Shown: piece by piece, positions 39,101 to 50,149 of the stretch | Position numbering within the stretch: the first letter of the stretch is position 1 | How the letters are laid out: each line of letters begins with the position of its first letter | From: Ricinus communis | Lineage: Eukaryota > Streptophyta > Magnoliopsida > Malpighiales > Euphorbiaceae | Assembly (NCBI RefSeq): GCF_019578655.1 | Contig: NC_063259.1 | Location: forward strand, 16,892,489-16,956,488 | Reading direction: 5' to 3' | Length of the DNA: 64,000 nucleotides | Notes under the pieces: model-generated | Databases searched by the model: none | Seen by the model: only the letters and a program-made list of their open reading frames with translations | What the model was told of the DNA's origin: nothing | Made by a program: the position numbers and the translations under genes

Positions 39101-40868
39101 ACCCCGTAAAAGTAGTATATTTATCAATATAAGAAAATAATCCCGTAAAACATGTAAAGTTATTAATTTGAAAAAATAACTCCATAATAGTGCTAATAAT
39201 TTAATATGACAAAACGACCCCGTAAAAGTGGCATATTTATCGATATAAGAGAATAACCCCGTAAAAGGTGTATATTTATGAATCTGAGTAAACAACCCTA
39301 TAAAAGTAGTGTAATTGCGAATCTAAGAAAATAGCATCATATAAGGGGTAAATTTTCTAATATGAGAAAACAACATCGTAATATGACGCTATTTATCAAT
39401 CGGGTAAAATAACCCTGTAATTTTGGTATATTTGTTAGTATGAGAAAATAGTCCCTTAAATGGGTCAATTTTAGAGTATGAGAAAACAATTCTGTAAAAG
39501 GGGTATATTTGTCGATATAAGGAAATAACCCTGTAAAATGTGTAAATTTATAGATTTAACAAAACAACCCCATAATAGTGCTAATAATTTAATATGAGAA
39601 AACGATCTCATAAAAGTGGTATATTTATCGATACAAGAAAATAACCCCGTAAAACATGTATATTTATGAATATGAGAAAACAACCCCGTAAAAGTAGTGT
39701 AATTGCGAGTATGAAAAAACAGCCTCGTAAATAGTATAAATTTTTTAATATGAGAAAACAACCGCGGGCTATATTTATAAATATTAGAAAACAACCCCGT
39801 AAAATACGGGCATTTTTATCTATCGGAGAAATAAACCCCTTAATTTTTGTACATTTGTGTGTTTGGAAAAACAACCCTTAAATGTGTTAACTTTAGAATA
39901 TGAGAAAAAAACCTCGTAAATGGGGTATATTTATCGATATAAGTAAATAACACCGTAAAACGTGTAAGTTTATAAATTTTAAAAAATAAATCCATACTAG
40001 TGCTAATAATTTAATATAAGAAAACGACCTCGTAAAAGTGGTATATTTATAAATATAAGAAAATAATCCCGTAAAACGTGTATATTTATGAATTTGAGCA
40101 AACAACTCCATAATAGTGCTAATAATTTAATATGAGAAAACGATCCCGTAAAAGTATTACATTTTTCAATATAAGAAAATAACACCGTAAAAAACGTGTC
40201 TTTTTATGAATCTGAGAAACAACCCCGTAAAAGTAGTGTAATTGCGAGTCTGAGAAAACAACCTCGTAGAAGGGGTAAATATTTTAATATGAGAAAAGCC
40301 CCTCGTAATATGGGGATATTCATCAATCGGAGAAAATAACCCTGTAATTTTTGTATATTTGTGAGTATGAGAAAACAACCCCTTAAATGGGTTAATTTTA
40401 TAATTATGAGAAAACAATCCCGTAAAATGCTATTTGTCGATATAAAAAAATAACCCCGTAAAACATGTATATTTATGAATATGAGAAAACAACCCCATAT
40501 GAGAAAACGACCCCGTAAAAGTGGTATATTTATCAATATAAGAAAATAAACCCCCTAAAACATGTATATTTATGAATCTGAGAAAACAACCCTGTAAAAG
40601 TAGTGTAATTGCGAGTCTGAGAAACAGCCTTGTAGAAGGGGTAAATTTTTTAATATGACAAAAACTCCATAATACGGGGATATTTATCAATCGGAGAAAA
40701 TAACCCCGTAATTTTGGTATATTTGTGAGTATGAGAAAATAACCCCTTAAAGGAGTTAATTTTATAATATGAGAAAATGACCCCGTAAAAGGGGTATATT
40801 TGTCGATAAAAGAAAATAACCACATAAAACGTGTATATTTATGAATTTGAGAAAACAAACCCATAAGA
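30101..40868 (+). repeat. 39-bp satellite, long forward block with about 390-bp units
   Basis: About 10.8 kb of forward array. The marker monomer GTGCTAATAATTT returns often at about 390 bp (for example 32413 to 32810, 33040 to 33430 to 33820), fitting ten monomers; shorter and longer units from loss or gain of monomers are also common. Compared with 12.6-22.4 kb the unit usually lacks the monomer with GAGGGGTATATTTATAAA. This is the best-preserved and most homogeneous part of the array. Confidence 0.9.
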
Positions 40869-42835
40869 TACCATTTTTATGAGGTTATCTCATACTCACA
40901 AATATAACCCTCGTACGGGATTTTTCTCTTATATTCATATATATACCTCTTTTACAGGGTTGTTTTCTCACTTTCACAAATATACCCCTCATATGAGGTT
41001 GTTCTCTCGTATTTATAAAGATACCCTTATTACGAGGTTACTTTCTCATTCCCACAAACACACCCCCCATATGGGGTTAGTTTCTCATATTCTTAAAGAT
41101 ACCCTTTTAAGGGATTGTTATCTCATACTCACAAATCACCCCTCTTACGGGGTTGTTTTCTAATATTTAAAAATTTACCCCTCTTACTAGGTTCCTTTCT
41201 TATATTAGTAAATATACTCCTTTTACGGGGTTATTTTCTAATACTCACAAATATACCCCTCTTATGGAGTTACTTTCTCATACTCATATATAGACTCCTT
41301 TTACGATGTTGTTTCTCATACTCAGAAATATACCCCTCGTACGGGGTTGTTTTATAATATTTACAACTATTACCCCTCATACAACATTGTTTTCTCATAT
41401 TAACAAATATACCCCTTTTACGAGGTTGTTTTCTAATACTCATAAATATACCCCTCTTACGGGGTTGTTTCCTTATATTCCTAAACATACCCTTTTTATG
41501 GGGTTGGTTTCTCATACTCACAATTATACCCCTGGTATAGGGTTGTTTTCTCTTATTCATAAATATACCCTTTTTACGGAGTTGTTTTCTCACACAGATA
41601 TACCCCTCTTTCTAGGTTGTTCTTTAATATTTACAAATATGCCACTCTTAGGGGGTTGTTTTCTGATATTAAAAAATATACAATTCGTACGGGATTATTT
41701 TCTCATATATATAAATATACCCCTTTTATGAGGTTATTTGCTCATGCTCACAAATATACCGCTATTACGGGGTTGCTTTCTAATATTTACTAATATACCG
41801 CTCTTATGGGGCTAATTTCTCATATTAAAAATGTACCACTTTTATAGGGTTGTACTCTCATACTCAGAAATATACCCCTTTTACGGGGTTATTGTCTCAT
41901 ATCCATAAATATACCCCTTTTACAAGTTTGCTTTCTTATACTAACAAATATAGCCCTCGTATGGGATTGGTTTCTCATATTCTTAAAGATACCCCATATA
42001 TGAGGTTGTTATCTCATACTCATAAATATATCTCTCTTACGGGGTTGATTTCTAATATTTACAAATATAGCCCTTTTACGGTATTGCTTTCTCATACTCA
42101 CAAATATACCCCTCGTACGGGATAGTTTCCTCAAATTCCTAAACATACCCCTTTTATGGGGTTACTTTTTCATACTTAAAATTATACCCCTCATACGGGG
42201 TTGTTTTCCCTATATTTATGGGTTTATTTTCTCACACTCACAAATATACCCCTTGTACGGGGTTGTTGTCTCATATTCATAAATATACTCCTTTTACGAG
42301 GTTGTTTTCTCATATTCACAAATTTTACCCCCCCTCCCCCTCCCGTACAGGGTTGTTCTCTCATATTCATAAATATACCCTTATTACGAGTATATTTTCT
42401 CTAACTCACAAATATACCCCTCTTATGTAGTTATTTTCTAATATTTACAAATATATCCCTCTTACGGTGTTGATTTCTCATATTAAAAAATATACTCCTT
42501 TTACGGGGTTGTTTTCTCAAACTCAAAAATATACTTCCCTTATGGGGTTATGTTGTCATACTCATTAATATACCCCTCTTACGGGGTTGATACTCACAAA
42601 TATACCCCTCTTACAAGGTTGTTTTATCATACTCGTAAATATATCCCTTTTACGAGGTTGTTTTCTCATATTTACTAATATACCCCTCTTACGGGATTTT
42701 TTTCTCATATTAAAAAATGTATCAGTTTTAGAGGGTTATTTTCTCATTCTCACAAATATACCCCATTACTTAGTTGTTTTCTCATATTTATAAATATATC
42801 CCTTTGACGGGGTTGCTTTCTCAGACTCACAAACA
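40869..42835 (-). repeat. 39-bp satellite, reverse monomeric edge block
   Basis: The last 2 kb consist of reverse monomers of about 39-40 bp (TTGTTTTCTCATACTCA, CAAATATACCCC, a variable centre, GGGG) that follow one another without the fixed order seen elsewhere. The marker monomer with TTAGCACTATTAT is absent. Centres are often palindromic (for example 40987-40998 and 41065-41076). The block fades out about 55 bp before the ATG of the PUS1-like fragment. Confidence 0.88.
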
Positions 42836-42891
42836 CACTTGAAAATCACATCTTCACCGCCATAACAAGAACCAGAGCATAAAAGCCTAGA

Positions 42892-43306
42892 ATGTCCACC
42901 ACGACCTCCGACGAAGAAGAAATTGCAACAACAGCCCCCGGTGATGAAATCGCCACAGACAAAAAACAACGATACAAATGCCGCAAAATCGCGATATTCT
43001 TCGCTTACTGCGGCGTTGGCTACCAAGGGATGCAAAAGAACCCAGGCACTAAAACTATCGAAGGTGACCTTGAAAAAGCCCTTTTTCACTCTGGTGCCGT
43101 CCCCAAACAGGACCGTGGCTGCCCCAAGCGGTATGATTAGGCTCGCTCTGATAAGGGTGTGAGCACCGTGGGACAAGTCATCTCAGGCCGCTTCTACATC
43201 GATCCGCCAGGACTTGTTGATCGCTTAAATTCAATTCTTCCATCCCAGATTAGGATCTTTAGGTATAAGCAAGTGACGACCTCGTTTAATGCTAAGAGAC
43301 TTTTTT
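42892..43306 (+). pseudogene. PUS1/TruA-type tRNA pseudouridine synthase, N-terminal fragment
   Basis: Enzymes of this family convert uridines of tRNA to pseudouridine. From the ATG at 42892 the frame gives an acidic start, then KCRKIAIFFAYCGVGYQGMQ, TIEGDLEKAL and CPKRYD, strongly like the start of plant PUS1-type proteins. At 43138-43140 a TAG replaces the Trp codon expected after RYD. The same frame continues as ARSDKGVSTVGQVISGRFY, DPPGLVDRLNSILPSQIRIF and FNAKR, where the similarity ends near 43300 in a T-run and A-rich sequence. Plant relatives have about three more residues before the catalytic DKGV motif, so a 9-bp deletion is likely there; the Asp itself is kept. Two thirds or more of the protein is missing. 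Its base composition is richer in G+C than its surroundings. It is a truncated, non-functional copy next to the satellite edge; whether it was once the real gene or a duplicated piece cannot be told. Confidence 0.85.
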
Positions 43307-44544
43307 TTAATGAAAATGAAAAAGAAAAAAAAAATGGAAGAAACAGAAATCGGTTACAACCTTGGAGACACCCACTTACATTAAGGTTAATTGAAATCAA
43401 TTGGTTAATTTAGGGTTCCTTATTTTCTATGAAAAGGAAAGTGATGAAAGAAAAGGAGAGATGGTGATGGAGAGTTTACCATTTGCCACCTTAGTTGCAT
43501 TTAACGGAAGTTTCATCGTTCTAAAGAGGGGCTTAAGAACTCCGTTTGGCGAGATATTGTGTGCAACTGGAAAAAACTTGAAGGGCCAATCTGCATCAGT
43601 GGTTATACGTTAGGGGCAAATTTGAGCCTTTTCCCTTATAATTAAGTTATAGCATGAATTTATGTATTTTTACCCCATGCATATTTTTTGGGTTTTGAAT
43701 CTAATAACTTATGTGTTATTAGGTTTAAAATCTGATAATTCTATACTATAAATGAATAGATCAACATATTAAGTTTTTTTTTATAATAATTCACATGTGT
43801 TTATATGATTAGATCTAAGTTTTGTTAATTTAATATGATTAGTCTAATATTTATGCTTTTAGAAAATTGCCATATTTATTTACTGTAAGTTTTTTTTTTC
43901 GTCAATTCAATCTTCTTTGTCTTAAAAATAGGTCTATTTATGTATTATTTGATGTTATGCATGCGTTCTAACTACGTGTTTTTCCTGCATGTATCTCGAA
44001 TAAATAGGTGTTGGAGGCATAAAACTGTCAAATTGGCCTAGGTGGAAATCTTAGAGCTGATTGGCTTTATGGACAGCCGATCGGCCTTACATAGAACCAA
44101 TCGACTCTATGATGCGCTCGTTTTCACTAATTTTAAGGAGTTTTGCCATTTTAGCTATTTTATTCTATTTTCAGTTATTTTTAAATTAATTAGTTATAGA
44201 AAGGTTGTAATAATCTAGTTTTTATTGCTTTTTCTTATTTATTTTCAAATTAATTGGTTATAGAAGGGTTATAATAATTTAGTTTTTATTGCTGTTTTTT
44301 TTATTTTACTTTATTTTGCTTTATGTTTCTATAATCTTATGATCAAATGTTATCTGAGGGTTTTTTTTTACTTAAATGTGCTGAATAAAAAGAAATTCTC
44401 TATATAAACTAGTGAAATATTACCTTAAATATGCTATTTTATGCTAGATGACGTGGGTAAGAAAGTCAATGGCTCAGTCTGTCTAAATGACAATGTTAAA
44501 TATGGCACATGGTCGACCCCTACAATATTGACCCTACAACATAT

Positions 44545-44592
44545 ACCATATGTTTGGCTCATATGCTTATTGTGATGAGCCAAATATATGGT
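44545..44592. repeat. Inverted repeat with 18-bp arms
   Basis: ACCATATGTTTGGCTCAT (44545-44562) and ATGAGCCAAATATATGGT (44575-44592) pair at 17 of 18 positions around a 12-base loop. A related piece (CATATGGTCGATAC, then CATATGAGCCAAA) occurs at about 45172-45203. It could be the core of a small MITE-like element. Confidence 0.7.
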
Positions 44593-45660
44593 CGACACTC
44601 TACCATATGTATTTTTTCTAATGTTAAATAAATACTTTTAAATGTTAAAACGGTTGTGAGGGAATATTTAATAAAAATTAGTTATTACTTTTGGATATTA
44701 TTACTTTAATTATAATTTTTCTATTTGAAAAATTAGAACTGTGTACTTTAAAAATCTATATGTATATAATTTGATTTATAATAAATTAAAAAATACATAT
44801 AATAAAAATATAAATACATCAATCAATTTATAGTATTATTATTTTATGATAAGAAATAAAAGTGTTACAAGAAAGAAGCCATGAGATATAAAAATGTATA
44901 AATATGAAACAAAATTGGAGTCAATAAAAAATATTAGTATATTTGATAATCATTTTTTTAACCATATAAAATTGACCATGAGGCATAAAATATTATGTTC
45001 ATGTGCTAAAATTATTGATATTTCTCTAAAAAATTTAAAACTCGCGTAGATTTAAGGTTCTAAATGTAACTAAAAATTCTATTAAATCTTAATTAAAGTA
45101 GTCACATATACTAAGGCCAACTTTTGTCAACATAAGGAAATAAAAAGAAAAAGATAAAAAAGAAAAATACATATGGTCGATACTTTTACCCATATGAGCC
45201 AAAAACACGGTCGTCGTAACATCAACATTGTTATTATTGTTCTTGAACCACTGTATTTTCGCACTGCAACACGTGGCACAAAAAAGGCATAAGTAAGGAA
45301 CTATTATCTTGACCAACCTATATAGAGAATTAATCTTTTTATTTGACATAATTCAGTAAAAAGCTCCATATGTGATTGAAAATCGAAAGCTGACCATCTA
45401 AATTTAGGGTTCGTAATTAGACTTTGGCATGTAACTTGTAGCCTATCAGCTTTAAAAAGATGGTAAACTGAGCCTAACTCATAAAATCTATTTAAACTTA
45501 GGTGGGCTTTGTCATGTTTAATCAATGAATTAACCCATTTAGATAAGAAAAACTGTATCAGGCCTTGGCATATAAAATGTAGCGGCATGATATTGCCGGC
45601 TTTTTAATATCACCATTGGCGGTTCCTAATGGTTACTTAAAGTTCAAGTTTTTCGGTCAT

Positions 45661-45850
45661 GTCCACTTGAGGTGCGGTCGCGATTCTAAACTTCCCAAGC
45701 CATTTTTATCTGCCTTGAAACTTTTGCTTTTCGCGGTTGCACCCATCCTAGTGCAATCGTGATTTTGAGCTTTTGTAGACTTGGAGTTTATGCCATGAAA
45801 GTGTTGCTTTTCACAGTCGTGCCCTCTTGGCGTGGTCGCGATTTTGAAGT
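45661..45850 (+). repeat. Imperfect 79-bp tandem repeat, three copies
   Basis: The phrase GTCGCGATT or ATCGTGATT recurs near 45677, 45756 and 45835, 79 bp apart, each preceded by a GTGC or GTGG box and followed or preceded by related T-rich text (TTTGCTTTTCGCGGTTGC, TTGCTTTTCACAGTCGTGC). Confidence 0.65.
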
Positions 45851-46171
45851 AATTATTCTTGGATTATTCTACAACATCAACACTTGAGAGATCATTAGAT
45901 CAAACCTTCAATTTTTTTAAGAACAAAATAAGGAATTAAGCCATGTGACAAGGCACTTAGGCTAATATCATTACTTTTCGAAGTAGAAGGTAACCAAGAA
46001 AACTCTAGAAATTCAGCGGCAAAAGTGCCCATCATCCAGAATTTTAAGAAAATGGGCGTGGTCCTTAAATCAAAGCTAGATAAAAAGTCTACACTAACTC
46101 GGGCCTATGAAGTGTAGCTTCTATAGCTCACATAGCTACATTTATATTGGGGGATGGTCTTCAAGATATAA

Positions 46172-46262
46172 TGGGCGTAGTCCTTAAATCAGAAGGGTGT
46201 AGTCTCTAAATCAGGAGAGCGTGGTCCCCAAATCAGATGGTCATAGTGCCTAAATCTAGTGG
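46172..46262 (+). repeat. Minisatellite of 21-24 bp units
   Basis: Four tandem units of the type GGGCGTAGTCCTTAAATCAG, each slightly different, with a fifth isolated unit at about 46053. Such short repeats are common in leaders of Ty3/gypsy elements; no function is implied. Confidence 0.65.
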
Positions 46263-46859
46263 TCCTTTGGTTCTACTAGAACCTTGAAATTGCAACAATG
46301 GCCAACCATCACTCATAAGTAATGAGTGGAATTTCTTCGACGCATGGGCCCTTGAGTGGGAATACAAGCCAAGTAAGAACACTTGTGGTAGCCTTTTATC
46401 CTTACCCAAGACTTAGCTTACGGTAACGACATTAGTAATTTTCTTTAGGAACCCTAATATTTGCTATATTAGATGTTTTTCTTCATAAGTACTTAAGCCC
46501 AAGTATTTGAAAGCCTTGGCCTAAAAAACATGTGAAAAATCAGGCCCCAAGCCTAAAATATGCAAGCTTCATACTTATATTGAGAAAATATTGCCTTGTT
46601 TATTGAAATCTACTTTGAGAGATTATGACATGCGCATCGGGCTTACTATCCCTTGTTGATAGGAAGCCCAAACCCAAAATCCTAGGGACCAAAAACTCAC
46701 CAGGAACCGTGTGCAGGAGAAATAAGGTTTGGAGGATGTTTTATTTATTAACTTGTAAAATATTATGTGTTTGCTAACCTTTTTTCTTTGTCCTTGTTCA
46801 TTACACGTGCATCATGCATATCATGCATCATACTAACTCCTTCTTTTGATTATCATTCT

Positions 46860-47690
46860 TCGTTTGGATAAGGTAAGAAGGGTGTCAAGAAGACCTATTT
46901 CACCAGCAATCGAGGCAATACTAGACAAGAGGCCAAAAAGCCCATTAATTTCAAAGATGGTCCACGAGTAAGACATGAATGCTATCAAGACTACAATCAT
47001 GGCTGACCTAAAAATTATGATCTGAGAGGAATTCCAACAAGTTTTGGCTGAGGTTTTTGGAAAATAGACTATCCAAAAGACTACTACTGCCGCTACTCAT
47101 GATGTGGAAGCACATGGTGAGCACCCTTGGAACTTAGATGACTACATGGTAGAAAAAGCTAAGAAAGAGTCTGCTCTTACTACAAAAGCTATTATAGAAT
47201 TCGAGATTGTGCATAATTTGACTAAAAGGCTCGACAAGATGCAAGATATGCTAAAAGATCAAAGTTTAGATTCAACCTTTGATTTCGATGAATTGATGCT
47301 GATTGGAGAAGATAGGTTACCTCCTAAATTTTGTATACCTGAAATGCAAAAGTTCAATGGAACTAGAGATCCAAAGGTGCACTTGAAGCAATATGTTACT
47401 ATACTCATTTGGCTAAGACCCAAATCATCAAGCTATTTGTACTCTCATTAGAAGCGCTAGCTATAAACTAGTACCATGGGTTTGGAAAGGCCTATCAAGT
47501 TTGATTGGTAAAAGCTTTATGATGCTTTTGTGTAGCAATATGACTACAATGTTTAGCTAGGAGTCTCCATAAAAGATTTAGAATCGATGAAGCAAAAGCC
47601 TAATGCATCAATTTCTGACTTCTTAACTAGATTGGAAAACAAAGCAATTTTAATAAAGAACAAGCCTTCTAAGAAAACACCTAAAAACTA
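46860..47690 (+). pseudogene. Ty3/gypsy gag remnant
   Basis: Gag forms the particle that packages the element RNA. The intact open part is 47104-47451, with a coiled, charged first half (KAIIEFEIVHNLTKRLDKMQ) and then RLPPKFCIPEMQKFNGTRDP and VHLKQYVT, which is the start of the gag domain in plant Ty3/gypsy elements (LPPKF..P..KFNGT.DP..HL). After 47451 the conserved gag text goes on with stop codons inside: GLERPIKFDW, YDAFV, then GVSIKDLESMKQKPNASISD and FLTRLENKA up to about 47670. At least five in-frame stops are present, so it is dead. A Tat-type origin is likely from the wording but not certain. No protease or pol follows on this strand. Confidence 0.75.
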
Positions 47691-48870
47691 ATAATAGAAT
47701 CATGAAATCGCCAAAATACATTAAATCCAAAAATCATGGGCCAAGATGTGCAAAGCCAATCGGTTCTAAGGCTTCAGATGGTCTTTCTGCGGTTTTTCCT
47801 TCAGTTTCTCGGACCCAAGAGTCGATCTCACATGCAGAAGATAGAAAATCGATCAAAACATGTAAAATAAAATAAGAAGCATAAAAAAAATGAAATTCAA
47901 CTAGAAAACCTAAAAAGAAAATACAAACTCTAGAAATTGTAATAGATAGTAGGCAAATATAATATTATAAGACAACATTCCAAATTTCAATCATATAACC
48001 CTGAAATCTAATTCAATTGCATATAAATATAATCTAATTATATTTACCTACCCATTAACTAATTAAATTTAAAATCCAATAAAATCATAATATCATATTC
48101 AAAACCCTACATGTTCATATTATCAAATTCAAAATCGAAGAACATAAAAAGTTATCCATTTCAAAATCCAGAAAACATGCATATCATAAAAATATGTAAA
48201 TCATGCAAGAAATCTAATTCTAACACATATAACATTAAAAGAAATAACAACCATAGAAAGTAACCACAAAACCCTAACATGTTTCTAATAAAGAAAATAA
48301 GAGAAAAATAAAGAAAATTAGACGAGAAGGTCAAAATGATGATGTAGATGCTTTGAAACCCTCAAGTTATCGTATTGTACAGATCTTTGAGTCTCAAGAG
48401 TAGAGGAGGAAGTTGATGCAACGATCCAATAGGAATCTAGAGTATTTAATGGGTTTTATGTTTACTTTTGGAAATCACAGTACGTATGCCAAAATCTTAT
48501 CAATCGTTCTGTACTCAGTTGCCCCCTCTAAGCCTAGGGTTTCCTTTTCTATTTATAGAGGAGGGTTAAAGAAAATCCTAGAGACTTAGATATACATTCT
48601 AATTTTTTTGATAAATATACATAATTAAAAACTTAGTTTTTGGACTTATTAATAATGATAATTATCGATAAATATTGAAAATATTATGAAAATATTAAAA
48701 ATTTAGATAATTATCAATAAAATATTTTAGAAGATGTATTTTTATTTTTGTCATTTTAAAAGGAAACATACTCAAAAAATGAAGCGAAAACTTGATTTTT
48801 GGACCAACTGGCACTGCATAGAGCCGATTCATGAAAAGGATTACGTTCAAATCATAATTAGAAATGTTCT
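47691..48870. other. AT-rich stretch, possible insertion inside gag
   Basis: About 1.2 kb without recognisable coding sequence, very A-rich. It carries AGCCAATCGGTTCTAAGG near its start and GCATAGAGCCGATTCATG near its end. It separates the gag remnant from a possible continuation at 48881 and may be an inserted element, but no clear terminal repeats or target-site duplication were found. Confidence 0.4.
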
Positions 48871-48880
48871 CCCACTTTAG

Positions 48881-49066
48881 GTGGAAAAGCTACAAATGAT
48901 GAATCCCAAGACCTTCGCAGGCTTGTATGATGATGGCTTACTAATAGAAGAAACTGAAAATGCTAAAGCTAGTTGGAGTATGGAAAACTTTAAAGTTATA
49001 AAGATTAAAAAACTACCATTTGAAGATGATGAAGCTTCACAAGATTCAACTCTTGATTTCTTTTGA
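48881..49066 (+). pseudogene. Possible gag continuation
   Basis: A 61-codon open stretch reads LQMMNPKTFAGLYDDGLLIE and then a charged tail ending EASQDSTLDFF. The phrase PKTF..LYDDGLLIEE resembles the part of plant Ty3/gypsy gag that follows the block seen at 47690, which would fit a gag gene split by an insertion. The match is short, and it could also be a chance frame. No zinc knuckle follows. Confidence 0.35.
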
Positions 49067-50149
49067 CACAAACAAATATGATTGTGCTTTTAAGATTAGT
49101 GAAATAACTCTAATTTTTGCTTATTTTATAATATTTATCTTGATGGTATTTTACATGACAATGATTATTACATGAGTATGTTTAACATTAAATCTATTCG
49201 GATTGGTTTGTTTAATCTGGGCATAAATGATAATCTTAGGTACATTTCTACTACATATAACGTAACTCTTGAAAAGAGAAAAAAGTGAGAGAGAATAAGA
49301 AAAAAAATAAAAAAAAGAGATAGTATTTGATACGCACGATTGAATTCAAAGTAGCAGAACTATTCACCAGACCGGGGGCAAAGCAAAAAGGCCAAACTCA
49401 TCCCTCATCACATAACAACCTTCAAGCAAGGATCCCTAAAGATTAGAAGAGATTAAAGATTAGGGTTCTAACCCTGAACAATGCAAGACCTATTGCATTT
49501 GACTCTAAAAGGAAATTTAGATCGAGTTGGAAAACTTCCATATCAAAGAAAGAAAAGATTATGCTCGAAGACATTGAAAGGAGTTCAAATCTCTAACGCA
49601 ATAAGTTCATAAGTCAATATAGACCATGTCAGATTGGTCCAGTTAAGGAAATAAAGTGAGAAAAATATTCAACTAGAAAATCCAAATGGACTAGTTGATA
49701 AGAAGAGTAGTATTATATGAAATATAAATTATATATGTTTGTGCCCTTATTAAATGAACAATATTTGATTAGAATTTTTTTCAAACTTGCACATCAATTT
49801 TTATTGCTTGCGCACTACTAGAAAGAGAAAATAAAATAAGAAGCAGAATCTATGAGATCTGAATAAAAGCAAGATTTTTTTTTCTTCAACTTTTGTTCTT
49901 GTGCTTTTTGCACTCAAGTCTCTGTCAATCTTGATATCATGCATAATAAATCGGCAAAACTAGAGTCTTTCAGCTTTCATTCGAGAAATCTTATCTTAGG
50001 AAAAGTCTTAAAAATCAATGGAATCATCTAAAAGCTTGACAAGAAAGATTGCAAGTACTAAAGTAACTAAATCTACAAAAAGAGAAAATAAAGAAAAGTA
50101 TAAAGAAAAGAAAATGCTAAGTTAAAAACCCAAAACAGTGACTTAAGCA
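49067..50149. other. AT-rich stretch, nothing recognised
   Basis: About 1.1 kb with purine-rich runs near 49270-49320 and 50080-50130. No coding similarity, RNA gene or element ends were found up to the TG that opens the copia LTR. Confidence 0.5.

Larger units (their letters stand above)
43307..46859. other. AT-rich intergenic stretch
   Basis: No recognisable gene. An open frame at 43401-43613 (70 codons) follows the PUS1 fragment, but I do not recognise its product and its start is only an ATG after a stop. The rest is AT-rich with poly-T and poly-A runs, a hairpin at 44545-44592, an imperfect 79-bp triplet at 45661-45850, and a 21-24-bp minisatellite at 46172-46262. The part from about 45850 on may be the leader or LTR of the gag remnant that follows, but no LTR ends were found. 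Confidence 0.6.

Noticed and set aside
12641..40868. Regular short repeats resembling a CRISPR array
   Set aside because: There is no constant repeat with unique spacers; whole monomers are repeated and diverge everywhere, and the DNA is from a plant.
42766..43176. 136-codon minus-strand frame over the PUS1 fragment
   Set aside because: It is the shadow of the plus-strand gene fragment; the plus-strand text is the one that matches a known family.
43401..43613. 70-codon frame after the PUS1 fragment
   Set aside because: Product not recognised, no link to PUS1, and the length is within chance; kept only as a remark in the intergenic entry.
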